Positions 1 to 11,222 of a DNA stretch of 64,000 nt are shown in pieces (within the stretch, counting starts at the first letter, position 1; every line of letters starts with the position of its first letter). Origin of the DNA: Clonostachys chloroleuca (taxonomy: Eukaryota; Ascomycota; Sordariomycetes; Hypocreales; Bionectriaceae). The notes beneath the pieces are model-generated. The model was not told where the DNA came from, ran no database searches, and saw nothing but the letters and a program-made list of their open reading frames with translations. The stretch lies in NCBI GenBank assembly GCA_037952775.1, contig JBANAY010000003.1:8246001-8310000 (forward strand), written 5' to 3'. A program made the translations under genes and the position numbers.

Positions 1-650
1 TTTACCAACATCGAGATTTATCTTTGCTGCCTTTACTCAAATTTTTCATCATCTCGCAAGAATAGCTTATGACGAAGAGGTGAGTATATGAAACAGCTTC
101 TGGGTAAACAAGAATTGGAAATGAAGAGATGGCTTTAACTATTTCTATTTACATCTTGTATACGTTCTCCTTGAACTTGCTTATTGAACATAAATAGATA
201 TTAAAGCCACCACGAGACATTCTTACACGCGGGGCATGGAATTTGGACCAAATGGGTTTGGTAACGTGATAGTGTAATTTTTAGTCAATATTCCATTTCA
301 TTGCATGCATATTCTTCAACCATTGTTTCAACTAAACAGAGATACAGTTGGTAGAAAGCGAGATTTGATATCCCTTGTCTTCTCCTTTTTCTTGCTCATG
401 ACTACTTACATAGAGGAGAATATTAGTTGAGCACAATATAAGCGTAAAAATATGTTTTTGTCATTTAGCTTGATTAATCAGATTCCCGTTGCTGTTACTT
501 TTGGGAGCGGAGTTTCAATAATCACACCATTCTACACTTAAGGCAAGGTAACCTCTACCTACTGAATAGACATGAACTTGACATAGTTTATAGGATTAAA
601 CGGGAGGCTTTAATCAAGCTAAGTGTGACAATATTCCCTTATTTATTTGA
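1..650. other. AT-rich intergenic stretch, no gene seen
   Basis: The left edge of the window is visibly AT-rich and stops interrupt every frame. I recognise no coding region, RNA gene or repeat boundary. It lies 3' of the minus-strand oxidase gene that ends at 651, so its right part probably includes that gene's 3' untranslated region. Confidence 0.6.
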
Positions 651-1781
651 TCATTCCTTAAAGCGGTCAAGCCGGAAATCACTCAAGGCGGGGTCACTCT
701 CTCCAGTGAGAATCTGCTTGCTGAGGAGCTCGCCGACGATGGCGGCATTGGTGACACCCGAATGCATGGTGGCGATAGTTAGGCCATCAATGCCAGTAGA
801 TCCCAAAATTGGAAGACCATCCTCAGGGTATGGCCTATAACCGACAGTATAGTAATCGAGCTTGAGCTTCTCGCTGTGCTTGAGTGTCTTTCGCACCAAG
901 GCAAACACCGCCTCGGCTACCTCCTGTGGATCCTCTTCCTCGACCTCAGCACCCGCGCGGATGCGGCCGTCGAGTGTTTGGCGCAGATGCAGGTCTTTGG
1001 TGTAGACAACACTGTTGGCTAATTTTGTCTTGGTTGGCCGAGAATTGACAAGGATACCTTCCTTGCTTGTCACGGGCAGGGCAACGTTCTCCGTGGCAAG
1101 GAGATCAACGCTGCCGACACCGGCAGCAACAACGACATGGTCGGCCTGGATCTCCCCAGCGGCTGTGACGACACCGCTGATGCGACCATCGGTTTTGATA
1201 AATCCCGTGGCGGTTGTTTCAACGAGCTGAGCTCCCTTTGCCTCGGCGTGGGTGATCAGTTGGCGCGCTGCGATGTGTGCCTCAACGGCGCCTTCTTCAG
1301 AAACATATACACCCCATTCAGGAATACTGCTATCTTGAATGTTGGGCTCGAGCTCAGCAATAGTCGAGTGGTCGACACGGATGATGTCAGAGCCCCAGCC
1401 GGCATATTTGTCCAAGTACGCCTGGAGTTCCTCAGGATCCAAGCTCCAATTCAAGCCGCCTCCCCAGTGAACAGGAAGGTCTGGAAGCTCTTCACTGATC
1501 TCTTTCCATCGCTTGACAGAGCGATCGCGGAAGTTGTAGTAGTATTGGGGGTCGCCAGATACCGCGTTGATCCAAGCAAATGAGTTGGGCGTTGCCACAC
1601 CGCCAACCTGTTCGGCAATAACCGTGACGTTTGTGTCTTGGGAGAGATGCCAAGCGATGGAGGCACCGACAATTCCGCCGCCCACGACTACAACGTGCTG
1701 AGGGATGGATTCGACGCTCATTGTGGTGTCCTTGGGAGGGAACCAGGTAGTTGGTGCGGAGGACAGATCAAACTGTTCCAT
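651..1781 (-). CDS. FAD-dependent oxidoreductase, DAO family (glycine oxidase/D-amino-acid oxidase-like)
   Basis: Single-exon gene for 376 aa. The dinucleotide-binding motif GGGIVG lies at residues 34-39, after a hydrophobic beta strand (HVVVV), followed by a second GxG-rich FAD stretch and the C-terminal pattern GYRPYPEDGLPILG...HSGVT typical of DAO-family flavoproteins such as glycine oxidase, sarcosine oxidase and DadA. These enzymes oxidise amino or imino acids, passing electrons from FAD to oxygen or an acceptor; the substrate here cannot be read from sequence. The first ATG (1781) adds 20 residues before the fold. A second ATG at 1721 (MSVESIPQHV) would place the start right at the Rossmann strand and is an equally likely start. 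There is no obvious signal peptide and no peroxisomal SKL-type end (the C-terminus is FKE). The neighbouring DNA is AT-rich and gene-poor, so no partner gene is suggested. Confidence 0.88.
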   Translation of the reverse strand: MEQFDLSSAPTTWFPPKDTTMSVESIPQHVVVVGGGIVGASIAWHLSQDTNVTVIAEQVGGVATPNSFAWINAVSGDPQYYYNFRDRSVKRWKEISEELPDLPVHWGGGLNWSLDPEELQAYLDKYAGWGSDIIRVDHSTIAELEPNIQDSSIPEWGVYVSEEGAVEAHIAARQLITHAEAKGAQLVETTATGFIKTDGRISGVVTAAGEIQADHVVVAAGVGSVDLLATENVALPVTSKEGILVNSRPTKTKLANSVVYTKDLHLRQTLDGRIRAGAEVEEEDPQEVAEAVFALVRKTLKHSEKLKLDYYTVGYRPYPEDGLPILGSTGIDGLTIATMHSGVTNAAIVGELLSKQILTGESDPALSDFRLDRFKE

Positions 1782-4350
1782 TGCTGCCCAGAGCTTCAGC
1801 AGCTATATACCTTCTTGATATTAAACGTCGGCGCTTTCTCCGATAGTTTTCATAACTGTTGGCACGCCGACATCGCGATTTTAACAGTTACACCTTCCAG
1901 ATTAATATACCCGGAGTCCTGGTAATGGCTCAGCGGGGTATTTCCGACCCAGAAAATTGAGCACTATGTTACTATTTCTCTGTGGAGAAATGAGCCCATT
2001 GCAACCCTATTATCAACCAAAGGATCACCGGTGCAGGCTACAAGGCTAATTCACCGACAATACGACATATCACGCAACTATGTGCTATTAGACTCTACGA
2101 TTGCGCTATCTAGAAATCCATATTCTACGTATGTTATAGGCAATTTTTATTCCAACTCCAGCCATCTTTATTATAACCTAGGGTAGATATAACCGTCTTG
2201 ACATTGATTTCCTAGACGGTGCTTCTCCAAGTCGATTCCTAGAAACCCTCATTGAACCACAAGCTGCAGAAACTTTTTTATGTTCGGTCGTCTTCCCAAC
2301 GAAGACATATTGAATATTAAGCTAAAAATAAAGAAATTTTGTATCCAGGTGAATCTGAAGCAGCCAGAGATCGAAGAACGATGGGATCCTCTAGCGTATA
2401 GTTAGGTAGAGATAGATCTATGCTAAGCGGAATTTCCAAAAAATTAGAATCCTTTTATTCCGTAAAGGATCACGCTTTCTTATTTATGTAAAGGGGTTAT
2501 CACGGTCTTAGTAGAAGATCTTAAGGACAGAAGCTAGGACAATCTGCAGTCATATCATGCGATATGGGCCTTATCTTGCCAAAATCTCTAATGTAAGAAC
2601 TCAATCATGCTGGATACTTAGGTCACTGATTTACTTGAAAGGTATATTGGTTTGATTTTTTTTTAGTATTCCCTAAGAATTTCAGGGTCAAAGGAAAGGC
2701 TTTAGGATCCAGACCATTACTCCGGGTTGTTTATTCTCTGAACCTTCCACCACGCTTTGGGATGACCTTCCGTTTTTTATGGCTCAACTAAGCCAAAGCG
2801 GTTTTATATAGTGGTTTGTTCTGCCGTCAGAGTTCAATCAGTGGATTATTAATCTGGCTATGAGATGATTGTTTCCTTATCCCCTTGCAGACATTATGAA
2901 ATAGCAGTCTTTAGGGATCCCACACCAGGGAAATCAGGTTGAAGATACCAAAGTGTTCCTTGAACCCCAAAATATGGAGACCAATTGCACTCCTCCCGCA
3001 TATCTCATCGGCACGTGTCCTGGATGTCAATTAATGTTTAACGTCTTGTGTTTAGATGTATTTAAGGAAACCTTAGTTTCGAAAGGCAGGTTGGTCATTG
3101 CAATGCCAGTAATGAGCGGCTCCGGGAACGATTCCAAAGCACTCGAGCAAACATTTAGCCGATAGATACCTAATCAGCGTAATCCTTATCAGACACTCAA
3201 TATAGCTGGACATTTCATTTCCAATAATTGGATAGGAGCCGGATTAGCATCTCTGAGGTGTATTCGTGCGGAGGAATCGTCCAGCAGGAGGAAAGTCAGG
3301 AAATTCGAAGATACGACTTGATACTCCATGTGAATTTCCCCTTCACCCTTTTCAACATAATTCAACGAAATTGAGCCCCAAGAAGGATTTACAGCAAGGT
3401 GCACCAAACATATTTCATCGGATCGGCGACAAAGCCAAGTCATGCGACATGCATGAACCTTGGGCCTGGTCGATTTGACACAACCCAAATTTCCCGAAAG
3501 TGCGTCGGGAATATAATTATGATACACAAAACAACAATATTATTCTCTGTGGGATGTTTTTGCTTTTGGGCGATGAGAGGTGGGGTCATGCGGGAGATGC
3601 TGTCCCGCGTCGTGTTTCGAAATCATTGGGCATCAATGATCACTAGCCAACAGCTACGGAGTCAAGTCAGGGAATTCCCGTATATTCTGGATGACGTTCG
3701 CTATGCATGAGTGCTTTATTATCTGTATAGTTGTGGATCCATAGGATGAACGAAAGACAGCGAAGACCATAGGGAAGAACAAGCTCCTACCGTCGTGATT
3801 TAGTGTAGGTAGGCTAGATATTCTATATGCCAAGCCCAAAGCCCATGATGGGCTAGATTACCTACCACATGAAGCAATACGACTACAAAAATGACAGGCC
3901 TGGAACGGCTCGTCTCTCGTTGCTGCCTTCCCGAAGATTTTCGCAGAGTGCTCTGTTCGGCCCCTCATCTATGCCGTGTCTCACTTTGTTACAAGTCCTC
4001 CCATGGAGCTCCCTAAGCAAGGACCAATCCTTTCACTCGATCTTAATAAGCCATTAGTGATGTATCCTCCGTGCTCCCACATCGGTAAAAAAACTCTTCG
4101 CGGTCCGGCGAATCAGCATCGTACTAGCTTTGATTCCCTCTTCTTCCGTATTCCACTATCCTTCTTTTCTTTTTCGTCAATGAAACAGCCTCTACCGGAA
4201 AGGGAATGCTGCCGTGCATGAAACTGCCGCCGTCAACGATCTAGCCCTTTGTAATATTTGTCACCTGCATTTCGCTTGATGCCACAGCAGAAGCGGCCGC
4301 CAGGTCAAAATTGAAACATGCCAGAGAGAGAGAGGGTGTGAGATAAATTA
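1782..4350. other. AT-rich gene desert, possible degraded repeat
   Basis: About 2.5 kb of AT-rich sequence with dense stops in all frames. The first 150 bases are the likely promoter of the oxidase on the minus strand. The rest shows no convincing gene. The composition change against the flanks is what a RIP-mutated transposon relic would look like, but I could not identify a transposase motif, terminal repeats or target-site duplication, so the origin stays open. Confidence 0.45.
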
Positions 4351-6275
4351 ATGTGTGAAGATTCCGGACCAAATTGCAGCTTGCGAAACAGCAAGCTCCC
4401 TGCCCGGGTATGCCAAACGAAGACGTTTGAATGATTCAAGCCCCTTTAATATTTGGACTAGAGATGACGTTTGGATTACTCCCCCATATACTTACTCTGC
4501 CCACAGATTTGCGCATGCGGATTCAGGGATAGTCAGGCGCAGTGGCCACCGGCCTGAACAAGGGAGGCAGAATGGCATGGAGGATTCTGGTGTTGACTGG
4601 TCAGATGATAGTTGCCACCGCTCTCAGGGAGACTATTGACGCGGCTTGAGAGGTGCCGGATGGGCAGGAATCGGCTATTGGGCTCGAGGACAAAGGTCGT
4701 TCCTTGTGGCTGATCAAGGCTGCCTCGGCGCTTAGTTGTCAATATTGATGTTGGTAGGAGATAGCCTCTAATAGGTCGCCTGAGGGTTCGTCATCTATGA
4801 GCGATGGATTCCAAGCCCTTATTAAGAGCGGCAGTTGGTGATCGGGAGTCGCATCAGTCAGCACCGTGTTGGCCCGCTGCTTGCTTACAGGGAGCTTTAG
4901 CCCCAACTGGCCACTATCGGCACGGTGGCCAGCGGGTGTTGGCCACTAAAAGGCACGGGATCCGCGCTTATGCAGCTTACCCGATGTCCCCAAGCAGTAA
5001 GATCTCGCCCAATGGTGAGCTGACTTGTTAGACTAGACAGTGGAAGCGAATAAAGACAAATCGTGCATGGTTTTTTGCATGTCCTCATCGCGGGGCTAGC
5101 TCTTTCGAGGCCGGCATTCGCACATTGCGGTGCATGCACTTACGAGTCACTGCTGTTTGGGGTGGATCACCAACCAGAAGAGTCAGGAGAGGGGCTCGTG
5201 CGAGAAAATAGCCAGACACACGGGGAACTTTGGCCAACCACCACGGCTGGGCCACTCGAGACGTCGGCCGTAAAGACTAGAGTGATTGGTCCCTATTCGA
5301 AACCATAGTCGGGCCATCCGTGCACTGACTAAGGCCGATGGGTTCTCGTTCTCTTCGGGAGGGCGCGTGGCTTTTGCACGAGGCTTGGGGCTAGACCCGA
5401 CCCTGGACGAAAGCGGAAGGCATCACCATGGACAAACAATCTGCGTTTCAGTGGCCCGTTTCAAGTTGTCGACTGCGGCCTCTGCTGCACCATGCGATGC
5501 GTCATTTTCCCACCCGCGCGGTCTTGTCCTCTCTCAAGACCACCGCCGCAGTGAAGGAGAGTTCTCTGGCGTGACGATACGAATGCATGACACGGCAGCC
5601 AGGAACAAACCCGGGCATCACATCGCGGCCGGCCCCCAACCCAGCGGCGGTGTTCTCTGGGTGTGTGGTGTGCACTGGCTGACTGGCGGTCGATGCCGAG
5701 GGCCTGTGCCGCCTCTGCCTGTGTGAGTGGCCCCGGTGGCTGTTTCGGCTTGCCCAGCTAAACATAGGCGGTCGCTGGGTTCCTCCGAATACCACCACAG
5801 GATCCCACGATCCAAAAAGCAAGAAATCGTGAATCATGACCAGGGAGGGGTCCCATCTTGGCGGCTCAGCCCCTCACCCACGCCGCCGCCGGGTCTGAGC
5901 CGCGCGTGTTGCAGGCTTCGCTCAGGAGGTTAGGGTTATGCCTCCTTGCCCCAAACCACGTTGTCTCGCCTCGCTGCCTTATCCTCCCCTAGGCACCATG
6001 CCTTAATATATCATAGCTTTCATGCTTGTGCATGTGTGACAGGAGGAGGGGTCCATGCAGGCACCGCATATGATCCGCGGGGGCGGCGTCTGCCCTCCCG
6101 TCTTATAAACCTGGGATCCCTTCGCTCTCCCGCACCGCTTACGTCTTCAAGCTCTTCCGTGGCTGGCCTACTCGCATGGTGTTGTTCCTCTGATTTTCTC
6201 TTCCCAGCTGCTGGTCAGTTTCCCTGGTGCTCTTCTCTTGCTACTTTGACGTCTGTTCATACCGGCCTGCCAACC
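4351..6275. other. Intergenic/promoter region of the seven-helix gene
   Basis: The composition returns to near-balanced GC. Several short overlapping open frames exist in different phases, but none has family features, consistent codon use or plausible splice structure. The last 300 bases become pyrimidine-rich and contain a TATAAA element, as expected for the promoter and leader of the gene starting at 6276. Confidence 0.5.
6104..6109 (+). promoter_or_regulatory. TATA-box-like element
   Basis: TATAAA in the context CTTATAAACC, about 170 bases upstream of the ATG at 6276, with a CT-rich stretch between them. The position fits a core promoter of the seven-helix membrane protein gene; assignment is by position only. 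Confidence 0.4.
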
Positions 6276-7325
6276 ATGACCACGACGTATACTTTCTACT
6301 GCCTCACTCTCGCCTTTCTATCCACCGCCCTCGTCACGAGCACCGTCATATGTTTTCTGTCATTTATCAAGCTCCATGCTCGAAGTAAGACGGCAGAGGT
6401 CGGGGTCAACTGGATCCGGGCCTCGATGACCATCACCTGCATGTAAGTCAGCGTCCCGACACGCAACGATCCCAGCCAAGGGGGCCAAGTATCTAACATG
6501 ATCCGCAGATGGCTCATCGTATGGTTGGTAGAGGCTTCCATGGCTTTTCATGTCGACAGGAGCGGCATCACGGGGCCAAGCACCCTGCACAGCGTTCTAG
6601 ATCATCTGGAGGGCGCGAGGACACTCTTGGGCGTCGTGACATCGGCGACAATCATGAGCACTGAGGCCGAGCTCGTCGTCACCCTCAAGCAGGACGTCAC
6701 GATTAAGAACACTCGCACCCTGACTTGGGCCTTGTGGACGTTTATCCTCTTTCTTGGGCTGATTCGCTTCATCTTCAACGAGATCAGCCTCACGACACAC
6801 GACGCTGAAGTCATATACAGCGCCTCGGCATATATGGAGATGGCCCTCTACGTCGTCATCTGCTTGATAGCCTTCGTCCCCTTCATCTGCCTCGTCCTGT
6901 ACCGCTCGATGCTCCCCAACTCGGTAGGTTCTCATATCCAAGGCATCCATTCCCAGTGCCCGTCTCTAACAACTGCCAAACTGCAGATTTTCTTCCTACT
7001 CCTTATCGCCTACTTCCTCACCGTCGGCCGTCTCGGCTTCTCCATCGCCCAAGACGTCCTCGTCGGGATCGGCGCCGACCAGCACGATGCCTACCTCACC
7101 CTCCCAAACTGGATACGCATCGCCGAAGCCGCCGTCGTCGGCTGGGCGGCCGTCATGACCATGACCATCATCTACAGCGCCATCCCCAAGCCGAAGAAGA
7201 AGAGACCTTCCAGACGAAACAGGTTCTCCACGGCTTCCGACATGTCCTTCAACTGCCAGGACACTCTCTACTGGGACGCATTGACCAAGAGCAAAGATTC
7301 CTCGATCGGGAGCAATCAGGTCTAA
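6276..7325 (+). CDS. Seven-helix membrane protein of unknown function
   Basis: Three exons: 6276-6442, 6509-6923, 6987-7325 (306 aa). Introns are 66 and 63 nt, with GTAAGT...CAG and GTAGGT...CAG ends; the second is in frame and stop-free, so it can be misread as coding. About seven hydrophobic segments can be counted: residues ~5-30, ~50-68, ~90-108, ~130-150, ~172-198, ~205-225 and ~245-265. They are followed by a short basic tail (KPKKKRPSRR). The arrangement suits a fungal seven-TM protein, possibly receptor- or transporter-like, but I see no signature of a named family such as CFEM, Pth11 or opsin. The start is the first ATG after the CT-rich leader and begins directly with a membrane segment, so there is no separate cleavable signal peptide. 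Confidence 0.72.
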
Positions 7326-8147
7326 GCTTCCGATTATTCATACAACGCGGTGTTCTTTTCTATTTACTTGGATTTTTCATGCCATATGGCTCTAAGGGGT
7401 TTAGGTATGGGGGTTATGGAGGAAGTTTGGTGTTTATGGTTTTTGTATTTCTTTGTTGGTTTCTCATGGTTTTTTACGAGCACATTGATACCCACGACAC
7501 CGTGCAAGACAGGTAGATGCACATAGCTGATTGATGAAGGTCACGATTCAAAGAAGGATAAATTGAAAAGTCTTTTTTTTTCTTACCGGCATAGCTCGCA
7601 AGGTGGGAGAGGTCAGGCGACGCCCGCATCCATGCCTGTGTTGACACACCGAACGTTTCATTCACCGACTCGGCAGACCGTTGCTGAGACGTTTCTATGC
7701 TTCATAAAAATGGGCGGCGTGATAAGAAATGTTTCTGTCAGTGACATATCATGAGGTTGTTCTACTCGTAGGTACGGTAGGTAAGCATCCGTGATCAAGG
7801 GTATGAAGGAAGTGGCGAAATGCAGAGCATGGATGTTAAAAAAAAACCTACATGTGCATTATTTTTACAATACCTGCGTCAAATCAACTGACCCACGGCC
7901 AAAGGCGTAGGATGAACATATCTCCAGTTGTGGCGTAACTCTCCCGAAGGTTTGGGGCTTGAGAGATTTTGCCGTTTGTGGGCCTTCTGAAACTATACCG
8001 ACTTTTCTCATCAACGGATTGGATCCTTGCATCGGAGGAGCAGTCTGAATCGATGCGAGTACATATCAAGAAACATACTTATTAAACCCAGGCAAGCCGA
8101 CTCGCACAACGACTCAAGAATCCAAAGACAGGGCCAGGAACGAAAGG
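7326..8147. other. Intergenic region between two co-oriented genes
   Basis: This holds the 3' end of the seven-helix gene and the promoter of the nucleotidase gene at 8148. It contains T-rich and A-rich runs near 7570 and 7840. No coding region or RNA gene is recognisable. Confidence 0.5.
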
Positions 8148-9242
8148 ATGGACAGCCCACGCCGGCGCGAGCTCGAGGTGGCCATCGCCGCCGTCCAGGC
8201 GGCAGCCAGGTTGACGCAGCACGTCATCAATTCAAAGGACAAGGGCTTCGTCGAGAAGAACGATGCCACCCTCGTAACGGTCGCCGACTTTGCCAGCCAG
8301 GCGCTGCTGATGGCCACCATCAAGGCCGCGTTCCCCGGCGACCTAATCGTCGGCGAGGAGGACGCCTCGCAGCTCAGAGAGGACCCCGCCCTGCAGGACG
8401 AGGTGTACGCTCTGCTGCAGTGGCTGGGGACCAGCGAGGAGGAGGAGGGCCGCGATGGCTGGAAGGTGCCCGAGAGTCGGGAGCGAATGTGTGACCTGCT
8501 CGACGAGGGCGGCTCCAGCAGCCCCTCGCGCTCCGGGCGGACGTGGATCTTCGACCCCGTCGACGGGACCAAGACGTATATCCGGGGCGAGCTCTACGCC
8601 ATCAACGTCGCCCTGCTCGAGGACGGGAAGCAGTCCGTCTCAGTCGTGGGGTGTCCCAATCTGGGGATCGACGCAAAGGCCCCCATTGTCAACGGCGACA
8701 TCAGCCCCTCCGGCATCATCGTCTTCGGAGTCAAGGATCACGGCGCCTACGTTCGTCCGATAGAGGGCAGGCCAGAGGACTTGGAGATCCGGAAGCTGCC
8801 CCAAATATCGCCGGACCTCACCTCCGCCGACTTGCGCCTGGTCACCTGCGAGACCCTCAACGACTCGTCCCTCCCCGGCGTCCACGAGGCCATAGCGACG
8901 CGCACCGGTACGCCGTACCCTGGCTCCGACCTCCTGCCCTGGGTTTTGCGGTGGACGGCGCTCGCGCTGGGGTTGGGCAACACCACGGTCTGGGTGTACA
9001 GACGGCTGGAGCGCCGGGGCAAGATCTGGGACCACGCCGGGGCGATGTTGCTGTTCGAGGAGACTGGCGGGCGCGTCACGGACGTCCACGGCGGGGACAT
9101 TGACGTTACGGCCGGCCGCACCATGACCGAGAACTTTGGCTTCGTGGGTGCGCCGAGGGGGCTGCACAGCCAGGTTTTGGGGGCGGTGCATGCGGAGCTG
9201 CGTGGGCAGGGCCATACGGCGCATTTGGGACCTTGTGCTTAG
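8148..9242 (+). CDS. MET22: 3'(2'),5'-bisphosphate nucleotidase, HAL2/MET22 type
   Basis: Single exon, 364 aa, close to the ~357 aa usual for the family. The lithium/sodium-sensitive inositol monophosphatase superfamily signatures are present: VGEED at residues 68-72, the metal-binding DPVDGTK at 136-142, and WDHAG in the C-terminal third followed by a GG-rich segment. These enzymes remove the 3' phosphate of PAP and PAPS, by-products of sulfate assimilation and sulfotransfer, and so link methionine synthesis and salt tolerance. After DPVDGTK the usual GFLRGGQYA reads TYIRGELYA, so this may be a divergent paralogue rather than the main MET22 enzyme; a related inositol-phosphatase activity cannot be excluded. 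The region 97-130 (EEEEGRDGW... and a Ser-rich stretch) looks like a surface insertion. The ATG at 8148 is the first in frame. Confidence 0.87.
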   Translation: MDSPRRRELEVAIAAVQAAARLTQHVINSKDKGFVEKNDATLVTVADFASQALLMATIKAAFPGDLIVGEEDASQLREDPALQDEVYALLQWLGTSEEEEGRDGWKVPESRERMCDLLDEGGSSSPSRSGRTWIFDPVDGTKTYIRGELYAINVALLEDGKQSVSVVGCPNLGIDAKAPIVNGDISPSGIIVFGVKDHGAYVRPIEGRPEDLEIRKLPQISPDLTSADLRLVTCETLNDSSLPGVHEAIATRTGTPYPGSDLLPWVLRWTALALGLGNTTVWVYRRLERRGKIWDHAGAMLLFEETGGRVTDVHGGDIDVTAGRTMTENFGFVGAPRGLHSQVLGAVHAELRGQGHTAHLGPCA

Positions 9243-11222
9243 TCGACTATCCGTTTGTTTTCTCGAAAATGGGTTCTTTGGGAGCTGATAGAGGTTGAAA
9301 TAGACTGAGCTGAATAGGCAACCCCCGGTTTGCTGATGTTGTCATCCCGCCTAGTGAAGGATCACAGGCACTCTTTTTGCCATCTACTGCATATTCACGA
9401 TCGAGTTACCTGTTGTAGTTCCGGGCGCCGTGATTGGATGAGAGCTGACATTGTGGCATGATGGTCGATGTGATTGCTGCTTAGGCGCAACCAGATGCTT
9501 GGCTATGTCTTGATACATGGCACGGAGGCGATGACGGCGGCCGTTGCATGATAAGTGCGAAACAAGGGATGAAGTTCCAGGTGCCTCGTAGAATCATTAA
9601 ATGCCCGAGCGCCATCTTATGTGCCAATTTGGGAGTTACGCCACCCCTACCCCAGCTTTCTGGGGATCTCGAAGCTCAAAAGCGTGGCCTCATCTAGTTC
9701 CTGCTGCAGGAGTTCGCTTGCTCAGCACCACACGCCGTGCTGTCTCTCTGTTTCTTGTATCTAATTCATCTCTGCTAAAATATACTTGTAGGTGGCTTGC
9801 AGGCTGAGAGCAAATGGCTTCATGCCAATACCCCGGGCGACATGCATTAAAGGGACAAAATAAGCTACATCTAGGGCGTTTCAAAACCGCTCACAAAAAA
9901 GAGCATCACGCCAGGTGTTCGAGGCCATGCAGACTCATGCATGGATGTTAGTGGCACATACATAAAGTACATAGACAACATGTTGAAGGATGATAGGTAT
10001 ATTTGATGGAGGCAATCAAGCTCGGAGACTGATTATACGTGTATCTATTTACGCCCCGGCTAATCACATGCAGAAAAGGATCCGCGGGTATCCTTCCCAG
10101 ATAGTATCTAGCAGGAAGGCAACGGTATTGCGTGAGCAGCGAAGAGCGCTGATTTCGATGCCATTTGGACCCGGGAACGAGCAGTATTGCATTGGATCGC
10201 ACAAGCAACGATCGGCACAGCGCCAGAACGGTAATTGGCGAGCTGGTACTTCGGTACGTAATTCCTTCCAGAGCGCCGGATTGGATGCGCTGGCCGCTGG
10301 AGATTAGCTGCTGGGACGTCAGGTGGGTGCAGTTGCGCGGTACGACGCTGGTGAGTGGCCAGTGCCGGTGCTCTGACGTCGTCGCCGGGAACCACTGCGG
10401 AACAGGTAGCCTGGTACCTGCTCGAGCTGCTGAAACACCAGATCACTGTGAGTACCCGCTACCTCTAGCCTGTTAACCCGCTAGCACAGCCTGATTCCAT
10501 CAGCAGCCCGTCATCCATTGCTCCCGTTCGAGCACCTCACTACGGTACGGTATAGCAATCGCTAGTAGTGCTCTCCATTCCCCATTCTCCAGCGTGCGAC
10601 TACTGCCAGTCAAGCCAAACCTCATCCTCCGCCTCCACTCCAACTGGGAACTGACTGGGGCTTCCCACCTTCTCCTCATTCATCCGGGTCCTCTGGCCAC
10701 CGTCTCTTCTGCCTGCTGTCTGTTCCTGATGCACCATCCGTCACTCCCTGCCGACCCGACCGTCTGCCCTCTGCTGCCCATTGACATTGACGCAGCCTCC
10801 GTCATCTCCAGAGTGGCGCTGCTGCATTGCATCCCCCGGGCGACCCAGCGTGCCCTCGTCCTCACCTAATTTCACCCGGCTCATCTTCCAGGCAAGCAGA
10901 CCAGGCAAGCACCTGAGACTTGTGTGAGCCGTGTTACAAGTTAGCTGACACAGGCACCAGCTCCTCCAGCACCACCTCCAGCCCTGCCCCACATTCAAAG
11001 TCAAGAACAACAACACATCCCGCCCGTTCGAGCAGACAACCCGACCAATTCCCCATTTCTGTGCCAAACACATCGACGGCGGGCTTCGTTCCTGGCCCCT
11101 CTCAATTCCAGCCTAGAGACGATCCCCCCTCCCTGCATCCAGACCCGGCCGCGCGCACCCTCCAACGCACCTCCCCCAGTGCAGTGTGCGCACCCCCGTG
11201 TGCCACAAACCGAGCTTCCAGT
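9243..11222. other. Intergenic region and long BBC1 leader
   Basis: About 2 kb without a recognisable gene. The right half is rich in CT and CA, as in long leaders of fungal genes. An open frame runs upstream of the BBC1 start from about 10920, but it has no ATG before 11223 and is proline/serine-rich leader sequence, so I do not extend the protein. Confidence 0.5.

Noticed and set aside
2640..2900. Hint of a transposase-like peptide in the AT-rich desert
   Set aside because: Only a few residues looked suggestive, stops interrupt every frame, and no terminal repeats were found.
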